Source: Synaphobranchus kaupii (lineage: Eukaryota > Chordata > Actinopteri > Anguilliformes > Synaphobranchidae). Taken from it: 64,000 nucleotides of DNA. The notes below the pieces were generated by a model that was given only the letters and a program-made list of their open reading frames with translations, was not told where the DNA came from and did not search any database. Positions 53,542-64,000 of this stretch are shown in pieces. Positions within the stretch are counted from its first letter, which is position 1, and each line of letters opens with the position of its first letter. A program made the translations under genes and the position numbers. The stretch covers positions 19,631,930 to 19,695,929 of the forward strand of contig CM056383.1 in assembly GCA_029718625.1 (NCBI GenBank), written 5' to 3'.

Positions 53542-53901
53542 TGCCGGCAGCTACTCGGGCTCTGCTACAATATGCATTATGATTCGAATGAACTATGTGT
53601 AGCAAGCCTGTTTACTGCTAAGGATAACGTTACCTGTGGACATTTCTGCAACGCTAGTACGTTAACTTTAGTAGCTGCTGGCTGGCTAACGTTAGCTGCA
53701 TTCCACAGTCTAAACCTCCGGATGTCCGTTGAGCTGCTTTACTATTTTAAAGTAATCCGGGTGGTTAAAGTTGCATTTTTGCATATCATATTTAATATTA
53801 GCACCCGATTCCAGTTGTATTGCGCAGTTGTAAATTAAGGTTTGCTGTACAATGACTAAAAAAATCTCCCTAACAGAATAATTGTGTTCTTTTAACGCAG
53901 A

Positions 53902-56900
53902 ATGAAGAGAGGTCTAAAAGGTGATGCGGAAGTCGGCAGTACATCCATGGAGGGACCAGTGGAGACCGGCAAGAGGGTGCGGCAGCTGGACGCGGAGCCG
54001 GAGGACGCGGTCTCCAGCTGGGGGTGCCTGCCCCAGGAGATTCTGCTGCACATCTTCAAGTACCTGCCTCTGCCTGACCGCGCCTACCCCTCCCAGGTGT
54101 GCCGCGGCTGGAACGAGGCCTTCCACATGCCCGAGCTGTGGAGGTGCTTTGAGTTTGAGCTCAACCAACCCGCCAACTCTTACCTGAAGGCCACCCACCC
54201 GGATCTCATCAAACAAATAATCAAGAGGCACTCAAGACACCTGCAGTATGTCAGCTTCAAGGTGAGGGCATTCGGTGCCATTCATTTTATTTTTTACTTC
54301 TAATCTGTAGTGCGTGCAATTTTCATTTTTTTTAGAGTGGTACTCTTGACAGTTGAGTCGGTCGTGGTGCCGTGCAGCTTTCCATCATGTACTCGAATCA
54401 CAGCAGCATTTTCCTAACTTGCATGCCTATCTATATTCAAGCGCAGAGACACTCCAGACTGCAGTTATGTGATAGCAGAGACAGATTTATGTTTTGTGTC
54501 GAAATGGACAGACCTGTCACATTTTAACTAGTTATACTATTTGCATCATTCTAGTGCTAAATCTCAGCTCTAGGTATCAGAGTCCCCATGTCATGTTTGC
54601 AATGCAGTTTTACCAAATTAATAACTTGCCTTGTCTTAAGGGGTAGAACATTAAGTCCAAGAGTTTTCTGAAAGCACATAAGAAACAGAAAACGGGCAAC
54701 AAAATGTCAATACATTTAAATTAAATTTGGTGTGGCATTCACACATTGTTATTTTGCTACGATTTTCTTACTTTGTCTAATTGCATCCATACTGCACTTA
54801 ATTCATGCCACTAGCAATTACAGCAGGGATTAAACATGGTGGCCGAGTCTTCACAGGAAAAATGGACATCACCCTCTAAATAATTTCAAATGATTAAATT
54901 CTATATTGCATAAGAATAATACGCACAGGCATTTTAGCAGTTGCAATCTTTTGAGTGCTCTTGACTAGCAGAGAGGTGTGAAGCCTACTAAGGCTGAGGT
55001 TTAAAATTTAAACTTCTTTCAAATTCAGTTATTTTGATCATTACAGAGTGCTTCTTTCAAGTTTATTTCGGGTAAAATGATGCACACAAAATAAAAGCTA
55101 CCACAGATCAAACAAATGCCATTACAGTGAAACTACTAATAGGTGCTCCGTATTTAAAGTGTATACTTGTTAATTGTGTCAGAAGAAAAGGACAAGAATA
55201 TTGTGAGGTAAATGTAGTTCTTCAGCTGACACTGATTGACATTAGCCTACATTTAGGTAATTCCTTTAAGTACTAATTCTTCATATTGCCACTGAGGTTT
55301 CTTAGGTTACATCCAGACTACAAACAATTCCGATCACAGAGTGAGCTAGGGCTAGGCCACCTGGACAACCGGTTCGGCAGACAACTGGTTGCGAACGAAA
55401 TCCGATTTGTGCACTTAGGGATGGGGGGTTTTGGCTTTTTTTGGTACACGTTTAAACTTAGAATGTTGGCGTGTATCCGCGGTTAACCGGAACATTACGT
55501 CATAGCTTAAGCGATGACGTCATAGCCATAGAGGCCAACGATACTGGTCGGAAACTCGGGTAGCTGGTAGTAAGTAAGCAAGCAGTTATGAAAGATTAAC
55601 GTTAGGAGGTAAATATAGTTTAGAATATAATAGAATATACTTTACTGTTTCAAAATGTTTTCATAAAATAAACTAGTGTCATGAAATTAAAATAAAACAG
55701 TCCAATCACGGAGTGTTTTTGTTATTGTCCACCGGCTTGGGACTGAGTAAGATGGCTCAACATACTCCATCAGAGACCGAAAGCCTGGTGCATCCACTTC
55801 GCTTAACGGTCTTGTGTCTTTCACAATCATATCCGCGATCAGCTGGGTGATTTTCGCAGCTCTCTGTGGAGTGCACTTGTAGAAGACTGAGCCTATTCGG
55901 GGTTGGGTGCTAGCATTACCCACCGCGGCATCTTGTTCAAAATCAACGTTCGCGTGTTTTAATCACAGATGATTGTTCATTGAGCCGGTACTCCCACCTT
56001 TCACACTTAAAACAACACCAGAGTGTACATGTTACCGAGTTGCCGTCGACTTGTTTTGTAAAATAATTCCAGGCTTTAGCTTTTCCGCCGCTCATTTTGA
56101 TGCTTTCACTCAAATTCACTGACTCACTCCCGCATTTTTTCCATCAACGTTACTTATGTTGACGTGATTTCCGATCTAGATATATTTAAATGCTTTAGAT
56201 ATAGGCTATACATAATATTGTACGAGGAACAATTATACGCAACATTTAAATATATGATTAAAAACATATTAAAAAAATTATTTTAAGATTTAGGTTAATC
56301 TGTCCTAAACGGATAGTGATTAATAACCGTGTACACAACCCCATCCCTACTATCACTATCACTTAATGCGGCCTAGCATCATTGGATGTTAGAAGTTCAT
56401 AGAAGTCACATTGAAATAACTAGTGTAATTGTAGCCTTACATTTGTGTCATGTCTGGGTCCATATACAAGTACACTGGATTTATGAGGCCGCATAAAAAA
56501 TGACAGGTGGTATTGTGATCTGTTTTGGCAAAGATTACACTTTCCATATTTACCAGGTTAACGTGTTTTCTTTGAGTTAACATATTTGTATTCCTTAATA
56601 AGACTGATCCAGTAGAAGTAGCTCAATAATTCAATGCTCATTTTTATAATACAGTCAGTCTGTGTCAGTCTTTGTGCTTAATCTATGAATGAATTTGACT
56701 GAAATTGGATTTTTGTTTATAATGGCTCTTGAAGGACAGAATTGCTAAGGGCAACATAGTTGAGATATGTCAATCTAGTAGTGTCTGTTATCAGTAATTG
56801 AATAACTTTTCGCAGCAATTTGTTAAAGGATTAACCAGTAGCTTGCTGTGCTTGACAGTTGAACCATAAAGATGTCTACCCACTATTTGGATTCTTTTTT

Positions 56901-59900
56901 TTTCTTTTTTTTTAACTGCAGACGTCCGCTTTCATTATCAATGTTGTAGATCAGGGCTCTGCTACCCTGGTCCTGGAAAGCCCACAAGCTTCAGACCCAA
57001 GTAACCAGTTGAAGTGAGTTAACTGTGTTATCAACTGCTCTAGTTGATTAAGTGCAGAACAACGAAAACCAGCAGAGCCTCTGGCTGTCCAGGACCAGGG
57101 TTGCAGACCCCTGTTGGTAGATAAAGCATTCATGTCTTAATCACTGACTCCCCCGATTACACTCTCATTGCCACTCAGTTTAAAGTTGAACTACTGGCTT
57201 CTACTGTGACGTATACGCACACCCCTTACGGAAATAGACTTGCTGCAATGTGATGTAAATATGTGGTCTTATTTAGAAAATATAATGGTAAATATGTTTT
57301 AAAACGGAGTATAAAAGAAACATGTAAATTCACACACATCTTGGTAATATATTTAATTTCAGTATAAGTCAGCATATTCCATATAAATATTTTATTTTCC
57401 ACACACACACACACACACCCACACACACACACACACACGCGTGTGCGCATACACAATAAGTGAAAGCGATCATGTGAGTATGTTGTGTTACATATGTAAG
57501 TACTGTGTGCAAACTCTAAGGTGGACAGCAGCACTGAATCTGCAGAGGCAGCCTGTGATATCCTGTCACAGCTGGTGAACTGCTCGCTTAAGACCCTCGG
57601 ACTCATCTCCACAGCCAGGCCCAGCTTCATGGAATTACCAAAGGTACCGTACATAGCCAATGAAATGCACATCATATATGGCACAATATGGTGTATTTCA
57701 TTTTCATCTGGTTTTTATTATTACACGTGTTAAGTGCACTTTCTCACTGTGCAGTTGTGGCTTCATTTTAGTTCTTTGCTTTTTATAGATACACAATTTT
57801 TAATAAGTAATGTGCCTCAAAATGTAGTTCTACCTCCATGTAGTAGCCTTGTAAACGAGGATAGAATTGAGAGCTTGCATCCCAGTATTTGCATCAAGCA
57901 CACAAAGTTTTTGCACTTTAAAGGTGCATTATGCAACATTTAAAATCAAATATTGCTAAATGGTCATCTCAAATCTGTAGCTAACAGGGGAGATTAGTTT
58001 TTACATCCTTTGCATGTCAAATTGGTTTCTTGAGAATCTTTGTTTATAAGCCTAATGACTGCACTATTAACTGAATATTCCAACTTTGTACAATTCTCCC
58101 TCCCCAGTCTCATTTCATTTCCGCCCTGACGGTGGTGTTCGTCAACTCCAAGTCGCTGTCGTCTCTGAAGATCGACGACACCCCGGTGGACGACCCGTCG
58201 CTGAAGGTTCTGGTGGCCAACAACAGCGACACGCTCAAGCTGCTGAAGATGAGCAGCTGCCCTCATGTTTCGCCCGCTGGTGAGAAGGGCTGGTTGTGCC
58301 AGGGGCAAATCCTCACGCGCATCATCTTCACCACTCACAAATTCTGCACTGTTCTTTAGCGATAATTACCCAAGGGTCATGTCCGGGGTCTCAAACCCAC
58401 TCCTGGAGGGCCACGGTACCTCCATCACTCCTGGAGGGCCACGGTACCTCCATCACTCCTGGAGGGCCACGGTACCTCCATCACTCCTGGAGGGCCACGG
58501 TACCTCCATATTTTTGTAGTTTCCTTTCAGTCAGCAGCTAATCTTAGCCTAGGGAGTTGTGTGGGCTCCTTAGCCAATCATTTATGTCAGTTACGGCGGG
58601 TATACACTGTGCGATATTTGCCCCGGTATTGCAGTCCCAGACAAAATTTTAGAATCGTATAAGAATTTTGTTGTGAACCGATATCAGCCATCTTGGATCC
58701 CTCAGTGTGGCATACTCACGGGCGGCCGTTTTGGTGAATCTTCACCTCAGACAGAAGACTGGCAGTATCTGTCAGTATTTTGGGCCAGATTCTTGTGACT
58801 GTAATGTGACTGCTGCTACAACCATAGATGTTGGAAATCTAATGAACAACCAATAGGAGCACAGCAATGCAAAAAGAGCATCCATGGCGATGAATTTCAG
58901 CATTCCCTCTGGCTGAAATGCATAAGCGTTATACATAATGCCAAGCGTTACTGTGATGTCAGAATTGTTTGGCAAAAATAACGTTACCTCGATGAGTTCA
59001 CTAGAATCGGCAGTCCATACTATCCTCTTTTCCCTAAGCATGATCGGCTCCAAATTATTTTGTCGTCTTTATTTTTTTTTGTCTTTTCAAGGCAAAATAT
59101 TGTCAGTATTACTCCAAGTGCTTGTTTCTGTTTTTGGGACACTATCCTCAAATTCCACGCATTGACATCAGATGACGTACAAAGCTGTGATCTTATTATA
59201 GAACTCTTTGCATCTTATTGCACAATCTGAGTATAAAGACAGCTGAAGGCAAGATGTTATTGGGACTACATTGCACAATCAGACATGCAATAAACGTAAA
59301 AGGCAGCTGATGCTGCACAGTGTATCCCCTCCTTTAAGCACTTAAGTACCGAAACACACCGAAAACCAGAAGATACGGCAACCCTCCAGGACTGGAGTTT
59401 GAGAACCGTGTAATGCACCATACCTTTGTCATTTGCAACAAGCAGTCTGCAAATTCTGTGCTGTTCTATGGCTATACTGAAGGCTATCTGAAAGAGATCT
59501 GTAGCCAACAGAAGACCTGGCACACTTTTAGCATGATAAACAGTGTGTTGATGATAGAAATGACTAGTTATTCATATATTTGTAAGTAATGATACAATAA
59601 AAAAGGATCCATATTAGGGATGCACATTTTAAATAATTCCTTTGACTGATGATCTTTAATGGTAACAAATGAATAATCTATCTATGGTCGTTAAGGTGAA
59701 TTCCATTGACTATATAGCTAACTGATAAAAATGTGAGTGACGCAAGAGGCAATACTTTTCCTTACTCCAGGCTTTATGAACAGGTTTCTTTGTTTCAAAA
59801 TGCATTAGACGAAAATATATACCGCAACAATATTTGTTTAGATGGCTGTTAAATTTAGATGAAAAGGAAACATAATCAACACGGCTGAGAATTTAACATC

Positions 59901-62534
59901 TCTTCTGCCTGCTACACTTAAATTGTTTATTAAAACAGTACAAATGTAGCCCAAGGATACGGACTTCATGTGTGTAATAGATGAAAGACATTTGGACGCA
60001 GTAACAAAACTTAATTGTAACTTAATCCCATTGATAGGTCGTTATTTCAAGGAAAGGCAACGGAAACGTAGTGGTAAACATCTTGCTTAGGCAAATGAAA
60101 TTGGCAGCAGTACCCGGATGTTGATGGACAAGCCTCTGTCAGTAGGTTAAAATATACAGCTCCATCTGGTGGACAATGTAAGTCATTGCGTTTTCTATGA
60201 AAGAGGAGTCTAACATTAGGAGACGAAAATGAAGTTTATCTTTTTAATCATTATGTGTGATCTACGTGAATGTGCGATGAAGAAAAATCGTTCATCGATT
60301 AATCATTAACATCCCTATGTTTATTTAGAAGTGTTAAAGTAAGGCAAGCCTCAAATTGCTTAAAAAAAGCTTTTCTCAAAATGAACTCCGGTTTGGCTGA
60401 ATAGGCCTGGCAGAGGTTCCTTTTTCAGAAATAAGGTGGAAAGTCTTTTTCCTCAAGTACATTTCATAACCTGTGCATTTGAGGGGCTTTCATTGTATAC
60501 TCTGCTCAGTTGATGGGCTATGTGTGAAACTGAAAAATAAAACTAGATGGAAGGGCAAGGGTATTGAAGTCACGTGTTATGACTTGGCAGGCGCAGAATG
60601 CAGAGGCAGTAATGAAATGGAATTGCTTATCCACTATTAAAGAGGTCACTACCTGCGACTTGCTTGAACATATCGGGTTTTGCTCACCATAGCAAAGTGC
60701 AATGATTGGGTCAAATCAGTCAGTCACTGATACCGTAAGGTAGCACCGCGCATTTGTGGGGACTTTACTTTCCCGTCATTAGAAAAGTCGTGGGCCAGGC
60801 TTTATGGTGAAAGCAAAAGGATTCTTTTCCGCAGTTGCAGCCTTTGAAAACGACAGCAAAACTAAACGACAGCCGATAGCCCAACGTATGTCGGTACACC
60901 AATAATTATGAATATCATGCATATACAGTAAAACATCTGAGATACGAATGCATTGGGAATGGGAGTCATTTAGAACTCTGAAATACACCATCATACCGTT
61001 AAAGAATGTGAATGATTACTTGGATTACTGTAGTTTTTTTTTTCTTCTTTTTTTTTTTAAAAGGCTAGTCATTTTGTCTTTATAAAGCTTGGTTTACATC
61101 TTGTTTTACATTACAAATTGTCTTTGGCCTTATTGCAGACTGCTTTTTGTCTGACTTTTCTTTATATATAAACCTATTTATATCCTGCATTATATTCTTT
61201 AGCAATTGTGCTTAGACATGTCCCTTTGTCTAATGTTGATAGTACTTTGAGTTTTTGTATCAGAAAAGTGTTGCTTATTTAGTTTAGTTCTTGCTTTTGT
61301 CTGTATTTGTGATTAAAGCTGAATAAGGTAGGATGATCTTCTTCTGATTTTCTACCACATTTGGTTGACCAGTGAGCCTCTATCTATAGCAGTGTTTCCC
61401 CTACCATTATCTTGGCCGGGCGGCCCGCCCGGCCAAACTCACGTGCCGCCCGGCTTGGACAAGAGGGAAAATAAATAATTTTAATGAAAAAAAAAAGAAA
61501 ATTATATTATTCTTTTTTTTTATTTTTTTTATATTATCTTTTTTAAATTTTTTTAATGTAGCTGCAATATTTCCCTTACCGCAGAATGCGGGAATGATCA
61601 AAATAGCATCCGGAAAAACCCTTGCCAAAACGGTTTCCCTTTAGGCCTAATTAAAATTTCAATTTCAGCGCTGATATTATGAGGGTGTAATTATAGTTTC
61701 CGCCTCTACGCAAAATGGCGCACTTTCACCGCCCGGCCTGAAAAAAAATCTAGGGGAAACACTGTATAGCTTTGGTATATCTCGATAGCCACTGTCGCAC
61801 ATAGACCTTACGGAAAGACGAACGCGCTCGCGTGGTAAGTTGCTCTGGGTAGGAACGCATCTGCTAAATGTCCGCGTTGTAATTGTGCAGGGATCCTGTG
61901 CGTGGCGGACCAGTGCCACGGCTTGCGCGAGCTGGCCCTCAACTACCACCTGCTGAGCGACGAGCTCCTGCTGGCCCTGTCCTCGGAGAAGCACGTGCAC
62001 CTGGAGCACCTGCGCATCGACGTGGTGAGCGAGAACCCGGGCCAGACGCACTTCCACGCCATCGAGAAGAGCAGCTGGGACGCCATGGTGCGCCACTCGC
62101 CCAAGTTCAACCTGGTCATGTACTTCTTCCTGTACGAGGAGGAGTTCGGGCCCTTCTTCCGCTACGAGACGCCGGTCACCCACCTGTACTTCGGCCGCTC
62201 CGTCAGCAAGGAGGTGCTGGGGAGGGTGGGGCTCACCTGCCCGCGTCTGGTGGAGCTGGTGGTGTGCGCCAACGGGCTGCGGCCGCTGGACGAGGAGCTG
62301 ATCCGCATCGCCGAGCGCTGCCAGCAGCTGTCGGCCGTCGGGCTGGGCGAGTGCGAGGTGTCGTGCGGGGCCTTCGTGGAGTTCGTCAAGATGTGCGGGG
62401 GCCGGCTCTCCCAGCTGTCCATCATGGAGGAGGTGCTGGTGCCCGACCACAGGTACAGCCTGGACGACATCCACTGGGAGGTGTCCAAGCACCTGGGCCG
62501 GGTGTGGTTCCCCGACATGATGCCTACCTGGTGA
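53902..62534 (+). CDS. fbxl3: fbxl3, F-box/LRR protein that degrades cryptochromes
   Basis: FBXL3 is the substrate receptor of an SCF ubiquitin ligase that targets CRY1/CRY2 in the nucleus and sets circadian period. Coding exons: 53902-54261, 57521-57643, 58108-58279, 61891-62534. Junctions are in phase with GT-AG sites, and the total is 431 residues plus stop (human 428). The F-box is at about 43-84 ([15 protein letters not shown]...VCRGWNEAF...LW). Leucine-rich repeats follow ([80 protein letters not shown]). The C-terminus [14 protein letters not shown] ends in the Trp known to insert into the cryptochrome FAD pocket. The N-terminal ~40 residues diverge from human, as usual. The start follows an acceptor (TTTTAACGCAG|A ATG), so the first exon is non-coding. 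The last exon is notably GC-rich. Confidence 0.98.
55417..56349 (-). mobile_element. hAT fragment with BED zinc finger remnant (in fbxl3 intron)
   Basis: Ends TAGGGATGGGG at the left and CCCCATCCCTA at the right are inverted. On the minus strand, about 56095-55690, it encodes [11 protein letters not shown]...C.LWCCFKCE (BED-type zinc finger start, rearranged) and [33 protein letters not shown], the ZBED/hAT N-terminal domain. The catalytic RNase H-like and dimerisation parts are absent, so it is a deleted, inactive copy. Confidence 0.82.
56952..57113. mobile_element. hAT-type MITE
   Basis: CAGGGCTCTGCTACCCTGGT / ACCAGGGTTGCAGACCCCTG are imperfect inverted termini. TTGTAGAT and TTGGTAGAT flank it (near-duplicate, one indel). 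Lies in fbxl3 intron 1 of the coding region. Confidence 0.75.
57400..57438. repeat. (CA)n microsatellite
   Basis: About 38 bp, interrupted once by CC, located 80 bp before the acceptor of fbxl3 exon 57521-57643. Confidence 0.93.
58387..59407. mobile_element. Possible hAT-type element with internal 28-bp array
   Basis: The left end GGTCTCAAACCCACTCCTGG and the right end (opposite strand) GGTTCTCAAACTCCAGTCCT resemble each other and a common fish MITE. No clear target duplication. Near the left end a 28-bp unit (CTCCTGGAGGGCCACGGTAC...) is repeated four times (58400-58511). The element lies in the fbxl3 intron before the last exon. Confidence 0.45.
58400..58511. repeat. 28-bp tandem repeat, 4 copies
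   Basis: Four nearly identical units of CTCCTGGAGGGCCACGGTAC plus CTCCATCA, each with a GGTACC site. It appears to be an expansion of the terminal sequence of a MITE. Confidence 0.93.
59408..61389. other. fbxl3 intron sequence, no other gene seen
   Basis: AT-rich with poly-T/poly-A runs (about 61027-61060). No supported exon. Confidence 0.45.
61390..61764. mobile_element. hAT-type MITE (CAGTGTTTCCCCTA termini)
   Basis: CAGTGTTTCCCCTACC at the left and TAGGGGAAACACTG at the right are inverted. A second internal inverted GC-rich module (GCCGGGCGGCCCGCCCGGC) sits near the left end. TATAG occurs on both sides. 375 bp, non-coding, just upstream of the last fbxl3 exon. Confidence 0.8.
61830..61872 (+). 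mobile_element. SINE tail fragment at the fbxl3 last-exon acceptor
   Basis: GGTAAGTTGCTCTGGGTAGG followed by AACGCATCTGCTAAATG matches the SINE tail consensus (GCTCTGGATAAGAGCGTCTGCTAAATG). It ends about 20 nt before the exon at 61891, overlapping the branch-point region. Confidence 0.65.
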
Positions 62535-62611
62535 ACCACCCGCCCTCTCCCCAGGACGAACGCGAATACCAGCACCCTTGTAAATGTAGTCTCTTTCCCC
62601 TCATCTGAGGA

Positions 62612-62699
<88 letters not shown>

Positions 62700-62900
62700 A
62701 ACACATTTATTTTTACACCTGTGGGGTGGAGTTTCACCATCTTCATTTCACATTGGTTAAACATGGTGCAGGTCACTAAGGAAGCAGCTGAATGCTGGTG
62801 TTTTTAGACACCCCACTATTGGCGCATAGAGGGGGCGGACTTTCTAAAGGAACTATTTATAACTCAAAGCCGGGTGTAAATTGCAAGAAAAAAGATCATC
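62535..62900 (+). other. fbxl3 3' UTR (start), including (GT)n
   Basis: Begins right after TGA. A (GT)n microsatellite of about 85 bp (62613-62697) lies 79 nt beyond the stop and so is very likely transcribed. No canonical AATAAA is seen in the ~1.4 kb that remains, so the UTR end is not placed. Confidence 0.6.
62613..62697. repeat. (GT)n microsatellite
   Basis: Uninterrupted GT dinucleotides, about 42 units, in the fbxl3 3' UTR. Confidence 0.97.
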
Positions 62901-63209
62901 GCATCACTATATACATGTAATATTCTAGTGATGTAGCTTGGTATGTTAAAATGTGTAGAAAGAAACACAAGCCAATCACATCTAACTTTTCAAACCTGGT
63001 GAAATTGTGCTGATAAATCCAGTTTGATTTTACTGTGACTGTATATGTTATGTGAAAGATGTATTTGTTATTGAAAAGATTTTATGTTGTTATATCTCCA
63101 TACATATATTTGGTTCCTGGCCCCAACGCCTTTCCAAACTCTAAACAAAATAATTCCTCAGAGATGCAAAAGAGCGGACCAGCACATGGCTTTATACTTC
63201 ATATCCTGC

Positions 63210-63400
63210 AGAGCGAGCGTCACGCAGGCGATTGGTGCGTTTCCTCAGCTGGGGGCGGAGCTAAGGGGGTATAACAGGGAACGCTTTCCTGGGCAATAGT
63301 GGGTGCGTCGTGCCACTAGTGCGGTTGCCGTGTCGCCACAGCGCATTGCACGTGTGATTCGCCGTGTTCCTACAGCACGTCACGCAGGCGATTGGCTTGT
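63210..63400. repeat. 18-bp direct repeat CGTCACGCAGGCGATTGG
   Basis: The 18-mer occurs at about 63219 and again at about 63379, bracketing a GC-rich 140-bp stretch. It may be a tandem repeat with unit ~160 bp or the ends of a small element. No further copies are seen. Confidence 0.6.
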
Positions 63401-63654
63401 CCTTGTCCTTTCACAGATTTATACTTGCCATCTCCTCAGTCTTCGTGTGGGCCGTCCAAAAGGAGAATTGGACATATTACAATATGCCATGGCATCTGTC
63501 TGTGCAGGGAGAACCATTTTGGATACAGCATCCTCCACTGCCCTGTAAATTATATTACTGTATTTTTAGAATTCTATCGCTGTCATATCCTGAGTGATTT
63601 CCTTAGGATTTGTATATACAATCAACTTATACAGCTAGATATTTACTGAATTCC

Positions 63655-63755
63655 ACAAGCTTAAGTACCTTGTTCAAGGGTACAATGGCAGAGTCCCACT
63701 TGAGAATGGGACCTGGAACCTCTGAATACTCTAACCGTTACACTACGCGCTTGTA
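63655..63755 (-). mobile_element. tRNA-derived SINE fragment
   Basis: AAGTACCTTGTTCAAGGGTA, CAATGGCAGAGTCCCAC, GGGACCTGGAACCTC and CTAACCGTTACACTACGCGC follow the same family as 2905-3030. Confidence 0.65.
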
Positions 63756-64000
63756 GAGGAGAGCTTTTTCTGGGCGCACTCTGGCCCGGATTGTCTCCTC
63801 CATCTGGAGGACTGAAGTGAAGGCGAGTTGGCTGCAGACCCATTTCACTTGCGTTTCAAGCATGTCTCTTTTCCCCCAGTTTCTCACAGTACTGTACTGC
63901 TGGAATATTCATGTTTTTCTGGCTTAACATATGCTGAATGTGTGTTTTTGAAGCTTACAGTTGTATAATATTTATTATATATTTATCTCTCGCTTTCTTT

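Noticed and set aside
53117..53605. 162-codon minus-strand repetitive protein
   Set aside because: Reading of the 48-bp minisatellite in fbxl3 intron 1.
61677..62608. 240-270-codon open frames in other frames of the fbxl3 last exon
   Set aside because: A GC-rich exon gives long shadow frames. The frame at 61891-62534 carries the FBXL3 sequence.

Overview
The window is vertebrate nuclear DNA and almost certainly teleost fish. It has split genes with GT-AG introns, long CA/GT microsatellites, tRNA-derived SINEs, fish-type Tc1 and hAT elements, and proteins close to fish and human families. A SINE tail reading CATTTAGCAGACGC (reverse strand) and the overall repeat mix are compatible with an early-branching teleost such as an eel or tarpon relative, but the species cannot be fixed from this sequence. 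There are no prokaryotic operons, phage or CRISPR arrays.

Five protein genes and one tRNA are supported. On the minus strand, from low to high coordinate: rgcc (11157-13192, response gene to complement 32; the 3' exons are tentative), a rab33 GTPase (16418-20466, two exons, 235 codons), wbp4 (22481-25001, WW-domain spliceosome protein with no N-terminal zinc finger found) and slain1 (28809-46903, microtubule plus-end protein). I rebuilt slain1 as nine phase-matched exons totalling 600 codons including the stop. On the plus strand: a tRNA-Glu(TTC) at 26016-26087 and fbxl3 (53902-62534, four coding exons, 431 residues plus stop), the F-box protein that targets cryptochromes. From memory, the human counterparts of rgcc, wbp4, slain1 and fbxl3 all lie on chromosome 13q, so the block looks like a conserved syntenic segment into which rab33 is placed.

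The rest is repeat-rich intron and intergenic DNA. It includes two solo LTRs of one family in opposite orientation, each with a perfect 5-bp target duplication (5456-5937 and 40381-41067). Two Tc1-type foldback elements (9808-10978 and 31425-32391) share an internal core. A 2.4-kb inverted-repeat element with an internal array of about 356 bp lies inside the rab33 intron (17663-20071). There is also a decayed Tc1 transposase copy (47459-48788), a decayed CR1/Rex-type LINE (35970-37745), a BED/hAT fragment (55417-56349), several hAT-type MITEs, minisatellites with 27-, 31-, 41-, 47- and 48-bp units, and a 500-bp assembly gap (8520-9019).

The points most worth checking are: the slain1 exon 33606-33956, which stays open in the spliced frame while family-like sequence runs through all three frames; the TG-repeat acceptor of that exon; the missing wbp4 N-terminus; the composite foldback elements; and the element in the rab33 intron. 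The genes do not form one pathway. They are housekeeping or regulatory genes for circadian protein turnover (fbxl3), splicing (wbp4), Golgi traffic (rab33), microtubule dynamics (slain1) and the cell cycle (rgcc).
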